A stretch of DNA of 64,000 nt from Arachis hypogaea (lineage: Eukaryota; Streptophyta; Magnoliopsida; Fabales; Fabaceae), in contig NC_092053.1 of the NCBI RefSeq assembly GCF_003086295.3, forward strand, positions 117,386,445-117,450,444, read 5' to 3'. This document shows, one piece after another, positions 36,203 to 48,044 of the stretch. A program made the translations under genes and the position numbers. Below the pieces are notes generated by a model. The model worked only from the letters and a program-made list of their open reading frames with translations, was not told the origin of the DNA and did no database searches. Positions within the stretch are counted from its first letter, which is position 1, and the number at the start of each line of letters is the position of its first letter.

Positions 36203-36376
36203 GTTGGATTGGCAATGTCACCACTTAGCAATAATTCACTTTTCTTGGACTATTCTCGCAATCGATTGCCCATGTTTTTCCAGCGAGGTCTGAGTGTCTC
36301 TCTTTCTACTGATGATCCTTTGCAAATTCATTTGACAAAAGAGCCCTTGCTTGAGGAATATAGCATCGCAACAAAG
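36203..36376 (+). pseudogene. Captured AMP deaminase exon
   Basis: A complete exon bounded by TTTTTAG|GTTGG and ACAAAG|GTTTGC encodes [20 protein letters not shown], then [36 protein letters not shown], in phase at both ends. The STDDP motif contains metal and active-site residues of AMP deaminase (embryonic factor 1 type). It is 58 codons, about a tenth of the enzyme, so no activity is possible. Confidence 0.9.
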
Positions 36377-36827
36377 GTTTGCTTAGTATGTTATCTTGAA
36401 AATAATTATTGCATATATAAAAGGATAGATGAATGGTGAAGAGATACAGAAGTGAGTTTGAGAGGTAGTTGTATGAGTAGACTTTTATTTTCTTATCCTA
36501 ATCAGGATAGATATATAATTAAGCACACGGAGTTGGGAAACAAACAACAATGGTGATTGGTGAAATTGATTGTTTATGGTAATGTATGTGTGTTGGGCCC
36601 ACGCATGTAGCAATATGTAGCCCTTGATATATATGGCTTTGGAAGCTTTAAAACCAACAGGTAATATGTAGTTTTAGAAGTGCATCCACTAGACTTCATT
36701 AATGGAAGATATTGAAAGCACCCTACGCTTGTTTTCAATTCTTTGTAACTCATTTTCAGCCTATCATGCTCTGCAGCTTTGAGCAGTTTTGCATTAGTTT
36801 CTTTGTAACTCAGCAATGCAGCAAAAA

Positions 36828-37381
36828 CTATCCAACGGTGTGTACGAACCTATCAAGCTCGACAACATTATCTTTTATTGCGGACGAATACCATATTCGT
36901 GCAGTCTGCGTGCAAAGGTGAGGTTTTTTACAAGTTAAATAGCTAAACCTTTTTTTATGATAGGTGCAATATCCTATGGTTAAGCAGTAATATATATATG
37001 TTAATAAGCGTGACACATTGTGCAGCAAACCTTGCATGCAAACTTTATCAGAACATGTGTAGGAAAGCAGCTGCAATAAAAATTCAGAAGCATGCTCGCA
37101 GATATGAAGCTAGGAAATCATATAGGAAACTCCACGCATCAGTTCTTACCTTACAAACAGCTTTAAGGGCAGTGGCATCCCATAAAGAGTTCAAGTATAG
37201 AAAACAGACTAAAGCCTCAATCATTATTCAGGTATGATTTGAGTTGGACTATTGTAATATCTATCAGGATCGGCTACAAGCACGATCAGTTTTCAAAATC
37301 TCTTTCCAAATAGCTTTTAAATATTACAAATGCAGATGGAGGGAGAAGATGGCCAAAAGAGAACTCAGGAAACTGAAGATG
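36828..37381 (+). pseudogene. Captured class XI myosin IQ-repeat exons
   Basis: Exon A (to 36917) reads KTIQRCVRTYQARQHYLLLR. Exon B (37026-37231) reads ANLACKLYQNMCRKAAAIKI, QKHARRYEARKSYRKL, ALRAVASHKEFKYRKQTKAS. Exon D (37336-37381) reads RWREKMAKRELRKLKM. These are successive IQ motifs of the neck of plant myosin XI, which bind calmodulin-like light chains. A and B junctions are canonical (AAAG|GTGAGG, TGCAG|CAAAC). Motor and tail domains are absent. Confidence 0.87.
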
Positions 37382-37653
37382 GTAAATTTCTCTAGCTATG
37401 ATTATGTATTAAGAATAATTAGTTGTGAATTTTGTAGTTTTAGTGAAACTGGAGAGGCTCTTACTTGGAGGAATAACCAACAAAAAGGGAAATAAAAAGA
37501 AAAAATAAAGCAAGCAATGCCAATTGTCTATACAGGGCATGCAATATTTAATATGAGAAATTAAAACTTAAAGATACATTTGAGTATACATAATATTATG
37601 CCTTTAAAAGAGGGAGTCTCAAATTTTTTTCTTTTTCTCTATTTTCGTTGTAG

Positions 37654-37733
37654 GAATTGGATCAGGAGAGTGAGATTCCATCACCAAAAGAGTTAGGAAG
37701 TAGGTCTTCTGGAGCAAGCAACAAGGAAGCATG
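37654..37733 (+). pseudogene. Exon-like segment with stop, origin unknown
   Basis: After CGTTGTAG, an open frame reads ELDQESEIPSPKELGSRSSG and ends in TGA at 37731-37733. Its position after the myosin exons, just before the subterminal repeats, suits a 3'-terminal exon of a chimeric transcript. I do not recognise the parent gene. Confidence 0.4.
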
Positions 37734-37989
37734 ACCTTGCTTGATATGTTAAGACGTATATTAAGGATTATATGTTAAGACGTATTATTGAAAAATGTTA
37801 CTTTGACCTTTGTTTTTGGATTATGATATTTCAATTATGACTTGGATTATGACTTTTGGATCATGTATGAATTAAAAATCATCTTATGATGTTTGATTTA
37901 TGGCTATGCCTTTTGGTTATTACGAGATTTTTAAGTGAGTTTCGAAAAAATCACTTTAAATTGGTGGTTTCAATCTTATTTTAAAAAGC

Positions 37990-38523
37990 ATAAAATTGTC
38001 ATCATAATTAGGTACAAACGGCAGTTAGAAACCCCCATTTAAATGAAAACGACACCATTATACGCTGGTAGAAGTGGCGGTTAAAAACTGCCATTTTAAA
38101 TGAAATTGATGCCATTATATTTTGATAAAAACGGCGGTTAGAAACTGCCATTTTAAACACAAAAGATGCCATTAAAACCTGGTAAAAACGGCGGTTAGAA
38201 ACCGCCATTTTAAACACAAAAGATGCCATTATAACCTGGTAAAAAATGGCGGTTATAATGGTAAAAACAGCGATTTCTAACCGCTATTATAAACAGAAGT
38301 GATGTCACAACATCCTGGTAAAAACAACGGCTGTTCAAAAACTGCCATTTTAACCCTAAAAAAACTGCTGTTTTATCCACAGGTAATTGTGGTGGTTTTT
38401 TGAAAATCGCCGTAATAACCAGAATGGCACCCAGAATAACGGCGTTTTTTGGAGGCGCCATTTTCGGTAATAATGGCGGTTCTAAGCGCCGTAATTTCCA
38501 AAAATAACCGCCGTTTTAACCCA
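37990..38523. repeat. Right subterminal repeat array of the Pack-CACTA
   Basis: About ten units of GGCGGTTAGAAACCGCCATTTT with spacers such as AAACACAAAAGATGCCATTA. Most units are small palindromes centred on the AGAAA or TCTAA core. Such arrays bind CACTA transposase in characterised elements (En/Spm). Confidence 0.85.
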
Positions 38524-38644
38524 CGTTCTTTCTATTCTTTCCCTTCAAGGTCATATCCCCATATTCTGCTCTAATCTTGTGAGTCAAGTAATACATCCCA
38601 CATTTCTAGAAGTTACAGATTAGGATCATATTTGATTTTAAACA

Positions 38645-40059
38645 CACTACCAAAAAGTCGTCGGATACTGTCGAATTTACTGGTAGATTTACTAAAAAAA
38701 TCCGCCGATAACCTGTTTACCATAGAATTTAACAGCGGAATAAATTCGACAGTATAAACTTCGCCGGTAACTGTTTACTGGCAGATTTTTTGTCCGTCGC
38801 TAATTACCGGTAGATTTAGCGGCAGAAATAAACTTTTAATTGATGAAATTCTAGAGCTTGTTACCGTCTGATTTTTTTCGGTAAATCCGACGGTAAACTT
38901 AAAATTGTTTGAAAATTCAACAAATATTTAAATTTAATAATTTCTAAACTTAAAAAATTTAAAATTTTACAATTTCTTATAATAATTTATTTATAATTTT
39001 TTGATAAAAATTTACAAATAAGTTCAAATAACTAGGAAGTTCATGTACTCATGTATGTTATAGCTAGTTAGTACATTAGAAAACAAACCTCCATGGTAAA
39101 TAATACAAAAGCATTTTATCTTGGGACAAAACTTCCAAAATTTTGTGTCCATCTAAAAACTAAACAATGGAAACAACCACAGAACACGACTCTTTTACAG
39201 TTTTTTAAGTGTCAAACTAAACATGATGCAATTTCCACCAACTCATTCACATCCTATAAATCAACTCCAAAATCAATATCATAAGTTCACAACAATAAGG
39301 AAATCACTAGGGAAAGTAAGTTACTAAACTATAAACTACTAAAAGAACTTCAATAAAAATAGGGGGTTTAGCAAGCATTACAGACCAACTTCTTTGTTCT
39401 TGACCTTCTTGCTCTTTGGTTTTAAAGAGTAGCATCTGCAACCTCACGTATAGATCACTCAATCCATTAGGATCCGTTGGTGGCAACTTCCTTACCTCAA
39501 TCACACAAACCACAAGCTTAATTGTGCAGCAAAAAAACTCAAAAGGGTACCTCAATTTTTGAGCTAAAAATGTGAACGTTTTTCAATTACAGAGCACCCT
39601 AGAATAAAAAAATAGCAGAAAAATCATCATAAATAACTCATAATGATAGCATAAATAACTCAGAATCAGAAAAATTCTACATAAGCTACGAAAGTCTCCA
39701 TAGAAAATAAATATAATAAAATCAGAAGATCAAAACAATTAGATAATCATGAGTTAACAGTTCAACCAAGGTCATATTCATGTAAACTAATGATACTGAT
39801 TCTTCAAGGATTAAAACATGGCACGTTTCATTTAATTACCTTAATGTTGGATTTTTTCTCTAAATCTGACGGTGATGATCGCGCCAATTATTCTTTTTTC
39901 TCCAATTATTACCGGCGAATTTACCATCAAAAAATCAAATCTGACGGTAACTTTTTTATCCGACGAATTTTTTGCCAAATTCGTTGGTAAATCTGCCACT
40001 AATTACCGACTGTAAATCTGACGGTAAAACCGATGGTATTAAGCATTTTTCTTGTAGTG
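38645..40059. mobile_element. Small non-autonomous CACTA element, TSD ACA
   Basis: The left end is CACTACCAAAAAGTCGTCGG and the right end is GCATTTTTCTTGTAGTG. ACA flanks both sides (38642-38644 and 40060-40062), the CACTA TSD length. Subterminal repeats TCTGACGGTAAA / TTTACCGTCAGA and CCGACGAATTT occur on both sides. There is no transposase. It belongs to a different family from the neighbouring Pack-CACTA, whose repeats are GGCGGTT. Confidence 0.88.
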
Positions 40060-40083
40060 ACACATGTTAATTATGATCTTTTA

Positions 40084-40382
40084 TGTTAGAATTTTTATTC
40101 TAATTGTGGTCCAATTTGTTAATAGAGAAATTAGTTTGGGTGGTGTTGTAATTATTAATTAATTATATTGGCAGTTGGTCTGTTCTTTGATAGAAAGAAC
40201 ACGACTGTTCATCAATTTTATAAAGTTTGGGTCCTCAATTCTGATTACACAATAACAAACAAACACACTTTGATTCCATCTGAGTTTGTGATTCAAGAAT
40301 TGGAAGTTTCCAAATTAAATCAAAGAATTTATTGGCAATGGCTGGAGGTACGTAAATTATTGATTTTATAAAATATCTAACA
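40084..40382 (+). repeat. Copia 5' LTR
   Basis: It is 299 bp, TG...CA bounded, and matches 45954-46252 with about seven substitutions. Confidence 0.92.
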
Positions 40383-40384
40383 TG

Positions 40385-40397
40385 TGGTATCAGAGCC
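40385..40397 (+). promoter_or_regulatory. Copia primer binding site (initiator Met-tRNA type)
   Basis: TGGTATCAGAGCC begins three bases after the LTR and is the standard plant copia site complementary to the 3' end of initiator methionine tRNA. Confidence 0.92.
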
Positions 40398-40433
40398 AAA
40401 TTGTCTCTGCATTGCTATTTCAAAATTTAATTA

Positions 40434-40735
40434 CTGTGTATTATTTTGATAAATTATTTTCAAAGAAGAATGTATAGTATGAATTTTGAAATAAGTAAGA
40501 AAAACCATTGAAATTAAAGTTGACGTACCATACGAAGAGGGAATAATAAATAATATTCCCAGAAGGAATCTTCTAAATTTGTGTCTGTGTATTATTTTGA
40601 TAAATTGTTTTCAAAGAAGAATGTATAGTATGAATTTTGAAATAAGTAAGAAAAACCATTGAAATTAAAGTTGACGTACCATAAGAAGAGGGAATAATAA
40701 ATATTATTCCCAGAAGGAATCTTCTAAATTTGTGT
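40434..40735. repeat. 150-bp tandem duplication in the copia leader
   Basis: The block from CTGTGTATTATTTTGATAAA to CTTCTAAATTTGTGT occurs twice in a row with only a few differences. It lies between the primer binding site and gag. Confidence 0.9.
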
Positions 40736-41539
40736 CGTAGTTGTTCTTCATAATAGTATAATTTTTCTTGATTCCCATAAGTTTTCTTATTCTTGAATAT
40801 AAAAAAAAGGAGAGAAGAAGAAAAGGAAGACGGTGAAAGAGAGAAGACAGAAAGAACTTGTTTCAATGGATGGATTTTATTTGTTATATAACATTGAATG
40901 CTTGCTACTTTTATGTTGAAGTTGTTGGGCTTCAAAATTTAAATTTGTTATAAAAATTCAAATTTTGGTTGGAGTTAAGTTTGAACTTGGATCTTCTAAA
41001 TATTGGCAAAATAATTGTCCACTAGATCATTTTCACTTTTGATATTAATCATGTTATTGAATTTATTTATTTAATGATTATATTTGCACGCAATATAAAT
41101 TCTTCCGCTGCATATCATATTGTGATTAATATATGATTTATTGAAGAGTAGCCACAGCATCCTTGATAATAATATATTTAAAGAAATCACATAAATATTA
41201 ATATGATATATTTGTAATTGTTGTGAATTATATAATAAACTTATCCACATGAATTTATTATGTTATTCACATATAATTAGATTGAAATAGAAAATATTTC
41301 TTACTTCTTAATTAGCCTATTGGTATTAAGAAGTAGTATTTTATTTTCTAGTTTCAATACTTTAGTTAATATAGTGAATATTATGTGTGTTAAAATCTTT
41401 GTCTTGGCATTATAATGACACTATAATTCATATTTATTTTGATATGACTTGCATTGGCATGTATTATCATATATTATGGATTTTGACGTGCCTATTTAAA
41501 GTTGAGTAATGTTATCATGATTTATTATTTGCAGCAGTA

Positions 41540-44500
41540 ATGATATCTGAAACTGTATCTGAAGTTCATTTGTTAAGTGGTGACAACTATAAAGAATGGA
41601 AAGATAAGATTCTCTTTCACTTAGGGTGTGCAGACCTTGACTATGCTCTTCGTAGAGAAGAGCCTCCGACACCTACTGATGCTAGTTCTCCAGCCGAGGT
41701 AGCATTATACGAACGGTGGGAGAAATCCAACCGTTTAAGTATGATGTTCATTAAGTCTCGTATTTCAGCTAGTATCTGAGGTTCAATTCTTGATTGTAGG
41801 AATGTCAAGGATTATATGAAGGCTATTGATGAACGTTTTTAGTCTTCTAGTAAGGCACTTGTAAATACCCTAATGGCACAATTGTCATCTATGAGGCTTA
41901 CCGGCGTAAGAGGTGTGCGTGAACACATCATGAGGTTGAGAGACATTGCAGCACAACTGAAAACTTTAGAGGTTGAGATCTCTGACTCATTTCTGGTGCA
42001 TCTTATTCTGAATTCTCTTCCTGCCCAGTACAGACCATTTAAGATTTCTTATAACACACATAAAGAAAAATGGTCAATTAACGAATTACTAGTGATGTGT
42101 GTGCAAGAGGAAGGAAGGCTAATTCAGGAATATGGTGAAAGTGCACTATTAGTGACAAATGAGGGTGGTAAAAAGCAAGCTCATAAGAAGAAAGGAAAGG
42201 TTATTGTATCCCATCCTATGAAGAAAGAAGGTGCACGGTGTTTCTTTTGTAAAAAGAAAGGACACATGAAGAAGGAGTGCCCAAAATTTAAAGTTTGACT
42301 TGAAAAGAAAGGTACTAACCTTTGTGATCTTATTCCTTCAGTGTGTTTTGAATCTAATTTTGTTGAAATATGTCATGACACTTGGTGGATTGATTATGGT
42401 GCTGAAATTCATATTTCAAATACCATGCAGGGTTTCATAAGGAAAAGAAAACCGATAGGAAGTGAACTGAGCATCTATATGGGCAATCGGATGCGTTCAC
42501 GTGTGGTAGCTGTTGGAACATTTAGGATTTTATTAAGTATTGGTTGTATTTTAGATTTAGAAAAAACCTTTTATATTCCAGATTTTTCTAAAAATTTGAT
42601 TTCTTTATCTAAGTTTGTAAAACAAGGATTATGTATAAATTTTTATGATGATTCTGTTGACATTATTAAAAATTCTAATATTGTTGGACGTGGTACTTTA
42701 ATTGGTGATTTATTTAAAGTCCATTTAGCTAATAATGTTCCATCTGGTCTTATGGTTATGCATGGTAATGGTATGAATGAAAAATCCTCCATGTTGTGGC
42801 ACCGAAGATTGGGATACATCTCTATTGAGAGAATGAAGAAATTAGTAAGTGATGGGGTTCTTGAACCTCTAGACTTTACTAATTTTGATACTTGTGTAGA
42901 TTGCATTAAGGGAAAGCAAACCAAAAAGTCTCAAAAAGGTGCTAAGAGGAGTTCTGACATATTAGAAATAATTCACACTGACATATGTTGTCTTGACATG
43001 TCGTTAAGTGGTCAGAAATACTTCATCTCCTTTATTGATGATTATTCACGATATATGTATCTCTATATGCTTCATAATAAATATGAGGCATTGGACGCTT
43101 TTAAAGTTTATAAAGTTGAAGTAGAGAAACAATGCGAAAAGCAAATTTAGATCGTGAGATCAGATAGAGGTGGAGAATTCTACGGGAGATATACTGGAAG
43201 TGGACAAGCATCTGGTCTATTTGCAAAGTATCTTCAAGAGCATGGTATTGTGGCACAATACACCATGCCTGGCACACCAGATTAAAATGGTGTAGCTGAA
43301 AGAAGAAATAGGACTTTGCTGGATATGGTGAGGAGTATGCTTAGCAACTCCAATCTTCCTTTATCCTTGTGAAGTGAAGCCCTTAAGACAGCTGCGTATA
43401 TATTAAATAGAATTCCAACAAAGGTAGTTTCTAAAATGCCATTTGAGCTGTGGAAAGGTTGGAAACTTAGTTTGAATCATATACGCATTTGGGGTTGTCC
43501 TGCTGAAGTTCGGGTTTATCATCCACAAGAAAGGTAGTTGGACCCAAGGACGATAAGTGCCTATTTTATCGGCTATGCAGAAAAGTCTAAGGGTTACATA
43601 TTTTATTGTCCCTCCCATTCAAGTAAAATAGTTGAATCTAGAAATGCAAGGTTTTTAGAGCATGATATGGAAAGTGGGAGAAATCATCCTCTTAAAGTTG
43701 TTGAGAATGATAATGTTTGTCAAACCTCTCCATGTACAAGAGTGATTGTTCAATACAATGCCCATACAGATAGGGTCAATGTAGAACAACCTATTACTAA
43801 TGTTCCACATCATGAAGATAATATTCAAGTAGATCATATGGTGGAGGATCAAACTCTTTATAATGAAAATGTTGTTCAAGAACATATTGCTCAAGAGCAA
43901 CTTCAAGAAGAGGGAGAACCTATTATGCCACCACCTTTACAAAAGGTTGATGATGCAACATTAAGAAGATCAACAAGAATAAGAAAGTCTGCAATTTCTA
44001 GTGACTATGTAGTGTATCTTGCTAAGTCTGACTATGATGTTTGTGATGAAAATGACCTAACGACATTTTCACAAGCAATGGAAAGTCGTAATTCCAATTT
44101 CTAGCTAGATGCTATGAAGGATGAAATGAATTCTATGGCGGATAACCAAGTTTGGGATCTTGTAGAATTGCCTGATGGAGAAAAGGCCATTGGATGTAAA
44201 TGAGTCTTTAAGACCAAGAAAGATTCATCAGGAAATATTGAGCGCTACAAGGCTCGACTTGTTACTAAAGGATTTACTCAAGGGGAAGGAGTTGACTACA
44301 GGGAAACCTTTTCTCCTATTTCAAAGAAAGACTCTTTCCGCATCATTATGGCATTGGTAGCACACTTTGACATGGAATTGCATCAAATGGATGTTAAAAC
44401 GGCCTTCCTTAATGGAGATTTAGAAGAAGAGGTCTATATGAGACAACTCGAAGGGTTTATCTCAAGTGCTGGTAAGGAGTTAGTTGCAAACTTAAGAGAG

Positions 44501-45632
44501 CAATGTATGGTCTTAAGCAGGCTTCCCGACAGTGGTATTTGAAGTTTCACAATGTGATTTCTTCATTTGGGTTCATTAAGAATATTTCTGATCAATGTAT
44601 ATATCACAAGGTTAGTGGGAGCAAGATCATATTTCTCATCTTATATGTAGATGATATTTTGCTTGCAACAAATGATTTAGGGTTGTTACATGAAGTGAAA
44701 CAATTTCTCTCTAAACATTTTGATATGAATGATATGGGTGATGCATCTTATGTCATTAGCATAAAGATTCATAGAGATAAACATAAAGGAATTTTAGGTT
44801 TATCTCAAGAAGCCTATATTAATAAAGTTCTTGAGAGGTTTAAAATGCAAAATTGTTCACCAAGTGTTGCACCTATTGTGAAAGGTGACAAATTCTGCTT
44901 AGATCAATGTCCCAAAAATGAACTTGAAAAGAAACAGATGCAAAATATTCCTTATGCTTCAGCTGTTGGAAGCCTAATATATGCTCAGGTCTGTACAAGA
45001 CCTGACATTGCTTTTGCTGTTAGCATGTTAGGAAGATATCAAAGTAATCCAGGAATTATCCATTGGAGAGCTACAAAGAAGGTCTTAAGGTACCTTCAAG
45101 GGACCAAGGATTTCATGCTTACATATAGACGAACTGACAATTTGGAAATTGTTGGATACTCAGATTCAGACTTGGTGGGATGTGTTGATTCTAGGAAGTC
45201 AACGTCAGGATACATCTTTATGCTTGCTGATGGAGCAGTATCTTGGAAGAGTGCAAAACAATCACTTGTAGCCACTTCTACCATGGAAGCCGAGTTTATT
45301 GCTTGTTTTGAGGCTACATCACAAGGTGTTTGGTTAAGAATTTCATCTCTAGGCTTAAAATTATGGATTGTATCTCTAGGCCATTGAGAATATATTGTGA
45401 CAATTCAGCTGTTGTATTTATGGCTAAGAATAATAGAAGTAGTAGTCGAAGTAAGCACATCGATATTAAGTACTTAGCCATTAAAGACCGAGTTAGGTCT
45501 AATGATGTACAGATAGAGCATATTAGTACTAAACAGATGATAGCTGATCCTTTGACAAAAGGCATGCTACCAGGATTGTTTAAGGATCATGTTACTAGTA
45601 TGGGTTTATGTTCTGTAACGTCACTTATATGA
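41540..45632 (+). pseudogene. Copia gag-pol, broken
   Basis: Gag starts MISETVSEVHLLSGDNYKEW at 41540, is cut by a stop near 41779, and ends with the knuckle CFFCKKKGHMKKEC (42238-42279). The protease box reads WWIDYGAEIHIS near 42381, with DYG in place of DSG. The GAG-pre-integrase MLWHRRLGYISIERMKKLV (42790) and the integrase core (HTDICCLDM, FIDDYSRY) follow. Stops occur at 43148, 43283 and 43538, and frameshifts near 44100 and 44500. RT retains ILYVDDILLATND (44641 onward), and RNase H runs through SGYIFMLADGAVSWKSAKQS to RIYCDNSAVVFMAKN, with a frameshift around 45340-45380. The last frame closes at 45632. Confidence 0.9.
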
Positions 45633-45940
45633 CTTATGTTATATCATATGACATATTTGGATATGAAATTCTTATTATTATTTGTTTCTCATTTGGTTAG
45701 TATATATGCGCATACATGATTGAGAATGACAAATAAAATTCAGTGAAGGACCTAGAATAAGCATTGGGCTTATTCCTACAGAAATATCACATAAAGAGTT
45801 TATTCAATTAGGAGATGTTGCATTGTAATACATAGAAGGTAATACTCGATTAATGAGAACCTACCGCTATGATTCGTGTAATTTGTCTTAATTGTTTAAG
45901 CATAGTATGTAATTACAAACTATACGTAACAAATGTTGGA

Positions 45941-45953
45941 CCAAGTGGGAGAA
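45941..45953 (+). promoter_or_regulatory. Copia polypurine tract
   Basis: AAGTGGGAGAA immediately precedes the 3' LTR and is the typical plus-strand primer of plant copia elements. Confidence 0.85.
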
Positions 45954-46252
45954 TGTTAGAATTTTTATTCTAATTGTGGTCCAATTTGTTAATAGAGAAA
46001 TTAGTTTGGGTGGTATTGTAATTATTAATTAATTATATTGGCAGTTGGTCTGTTCTTTGATGGAAAGAACACGACTGTTCATCAACTTTATAAAGTTTGG
46101 GTCCCCAATTCTGATTACACAATAACAAACAAACACACTTTGATTCCATCTGAGTTTGTGATTCAAGAATTGGAAGTTTCCAAATTAAATCAAAGAATTT
46201 ATTGACAATGGCTAGAGGTACGTAAATTATTAATTTTATAAAATATCTAACA
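45954..46252 (+). repeat. Copia 3' LTR
   Basis: It matches 40084-40382 and is followed by the TTTTA duplication. Confidence 0.92.
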
Positions 46253-46807
46253 TTTTATACATCCCTTCGACTATCATATTTTTTGCATTATCTAAATTCT
46301 GCCAAGTGCTTTTCACCTTTTCAGCTCCCACCATTTGCATCCTTTTGTCAGCATCTTATTTTCCGTCGACCTATTATAGTTTGTGTTAAGAGATGGTGGT
46401 ACCAAAATAGACTGTCGAAATTGATAGTCACGCTTTTTAATCGAATTCTATTATACTAACAACTTAGATATGTGTATGCATGTTATTGCATTGCTGATAT
46501 TATTTCTTAACTTTTTGATTGCATTTAGGTATGGGTATGTGGAAAAAGTATGTAATTCGAAAATATTTAGGAGATAATAAAATAATTTTAAAGTAGTTTA
46601 AATATTTTTTATTGTGTTTATTGATTATTACGGAAATAATAAATAGATAATTTTAGATGTAATTATAAATATTTTATATATATAAAATTATAAATATTAA
46701 ATTAAATAAAATAACTTTGTATTATGATTTTCATAATGTTACTCTTGATATTATTACACATAAAAGTTGGATATTCTCACATGCATGCATGCTTTCAATT
46801 TTGGGGA
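46253..46807. other. AT-rich host DNA with no gene
   Basis: Apart from the TSD at its start, nothing coding is seen. A CATGCATGCATGC run lies near 46781-46793. Confidence 0.5.
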
Positions 46808-47823
46808 AAAAATTATTAAATTTATCCATAAATGTTTAGAACATTAACAAAATTACCTATGAAAAAAAAAATTAAAACTAACTTTCTATCCATAAAAGAT
46901 GAACTTTGTATGACAAAAATAACCAAACTAAAAAAACTTACTCTAAATTCCAAAATTACCCTCGTTGTCTTCGTCACCACCACAACCACCAAACATCATC
47001 CCAAAACCTGCATCCACTTCTCTCTTCCTTTTTCTTTTTCTTTTTCTTTCTTACAGTTTTTCTTCAAAATCAGAATTAGGATTTTTAGAAAAATCCTTTT
47101 TTTCCATCTTCACTCACTCAAGACTCAAGAGAGTTGTTTTTTTAAACGGAGCTACTTACAAGCTCTGCAGCAACTTTTCCAAACTCAACTTCCCCAACCT
47201 CTGTCACCATGGCTCTTTCGTCGGCGATGACTTTGGTGAGTACAAGCCGCTTCACTCCTTTTTTGACGCAAAGCTTCAAGAAAGTGTCTTTACTGATTCT
47301 TGAGTTACGGTATTCCTTATTTATTTCATTGCCATCTGTGAAACCCAACAACAAAAAAGAGAACCGCAATAATATCGATGGAGAAAGTTAGCGGTAGCGC
47401 CATAACTCTCAAGAACTTCCATGGAGGTTCTATTCCTTTTGATCTACTCCTTTTCACTCCCTTCCTGAATCTATTCTTTCTCCCTTTTTTTTTCTTTATT
47501 TTTTTCAAATTTCTATTCTTTTGTCAAATGAATACTCTTTTTTTTGTTTCTGTGCCAATCATTCATCTCACCATTCAAGATCTATGCTCTTCATTTAATA
47601 TTTAATTAGGACGAAGAGAATGTAGGTTTTGAGATTATGATTGGTAATTCTCGTGATGATGATGATAACAAGGATAGTTTGAAAATTTAGAATAGTTTAA
47701 TAAAGTTGGGTATTTTTGTCATATGAAGTTCTTTTTTATGGATAGAAAGTTAATTTTATTTTTTTTAGATAATTTTGTCAGTGTTCTAAACATTTATAGG
47801 TAAAAATGGTAGTTTTTCTTTAA
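46808..47823. mobile_element. Mutator-like non-autonomous element (possible Pack-MULE) with about 120-bp inverted repeats
   Basis: Left arm words ATAAATGTTTAGAACATTAA, AACTAACTTTCTATCCATAA and TATGACAAAAATA return in reverse complement near 47815-47685. The interior (46950-47650) is GC-richer with gene-like segments: a frame ending [20 protein letters not shown] around 47190-47300 and a short frame MEKVSGSAITLKNFHGG from 47378. The parent gene is not recognised. A second, truncated copy of the interior lies at 40-285. A clean 9-bp TSD could not be assigned because both ends lie in A/T runs. Confidence 0.7.
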
Positions 47824-47952
47824 AAAAAATTGAGTAATTCTCCGTATGCAAGTGATTTTCAATACAAGTCATACAAATCATTTATATTCATGCCGTTCCA
47901 CGTTTTTTTTGTGCCTCTTTTTCTTCTTCTTCTTTCTCCGTGCTTCCTCTTC

Positions 47953-48044
47953 TCTTCTTCTTCTTCTTCTTCTTCTTCTTCTTCTTCTTCTTCTTCTTCT
48001 TCTTCTTCTTCTTCTTCTTCTTCTTCTTCTTCTTCTTCTTCTTC
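47953..48044. repeat. (TTC)n microsatellite, about 30 units
   Basis: It is an uninterrupted TTC run of about 92 bases. The long poly-Ser, poly-Leu, poly-Phe and poly-Arg frames over it are artefacts. Confidence 0.97.

Larger units (their letters stand above)
32397..38523 (+). mobile_element. Pack-CACTA: CACTA-type element carrying fragments of about seven host genes
   Basis: The left terminus is CACTACAAAAAATGAGG, followed by subterminal words of the type TGGCGGTTAAAACTGCCATTA. The right side (37990-38523) is packed with the same family (AAAACGGCGGTTAGAAACCGCCATTTT) in about ten copies. The interior holds no transposase but has exon fragments of a TGA bZIP factor, an OBAP protein, a formin, a CNGC4-like channel, an LRR protein, AMP deaminase and a class XI myosin, all on the + strand. 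Most retain AG/GT junctions and pieces of intron, so capture was from genomic DNA and not by retroposition. The expected right end (TTGTAGTG) is missing, so that terminus is probably deleted. Confidence 0.85.
40084..46252 (+). mobile_element. Complete Ty1/copia retrotransposon, coding region broken
   Basis: Two 299-bp LTRs begin TGTTAGAATTTTTATTC and end ATATCTAACA, flanked by TTTTA on both sides (40079-40083 and 46253-46257). Domain order is gag, protease, integrase, RT, RNase H, which is diagnostic for Ty1/copia. The LTRs differ at about seven positions by eye. Stops and frameshifts spread over gag-pol make it non-autonomous. Confidence 0.94.

Noticed and set aside
46808..47823. Clean 9-bp TSD for the Mutator-like element
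   Set aside because: Both ends lie in A/T runs, and the candidate duplicated words did not match in direct orientation, so none is claimed.
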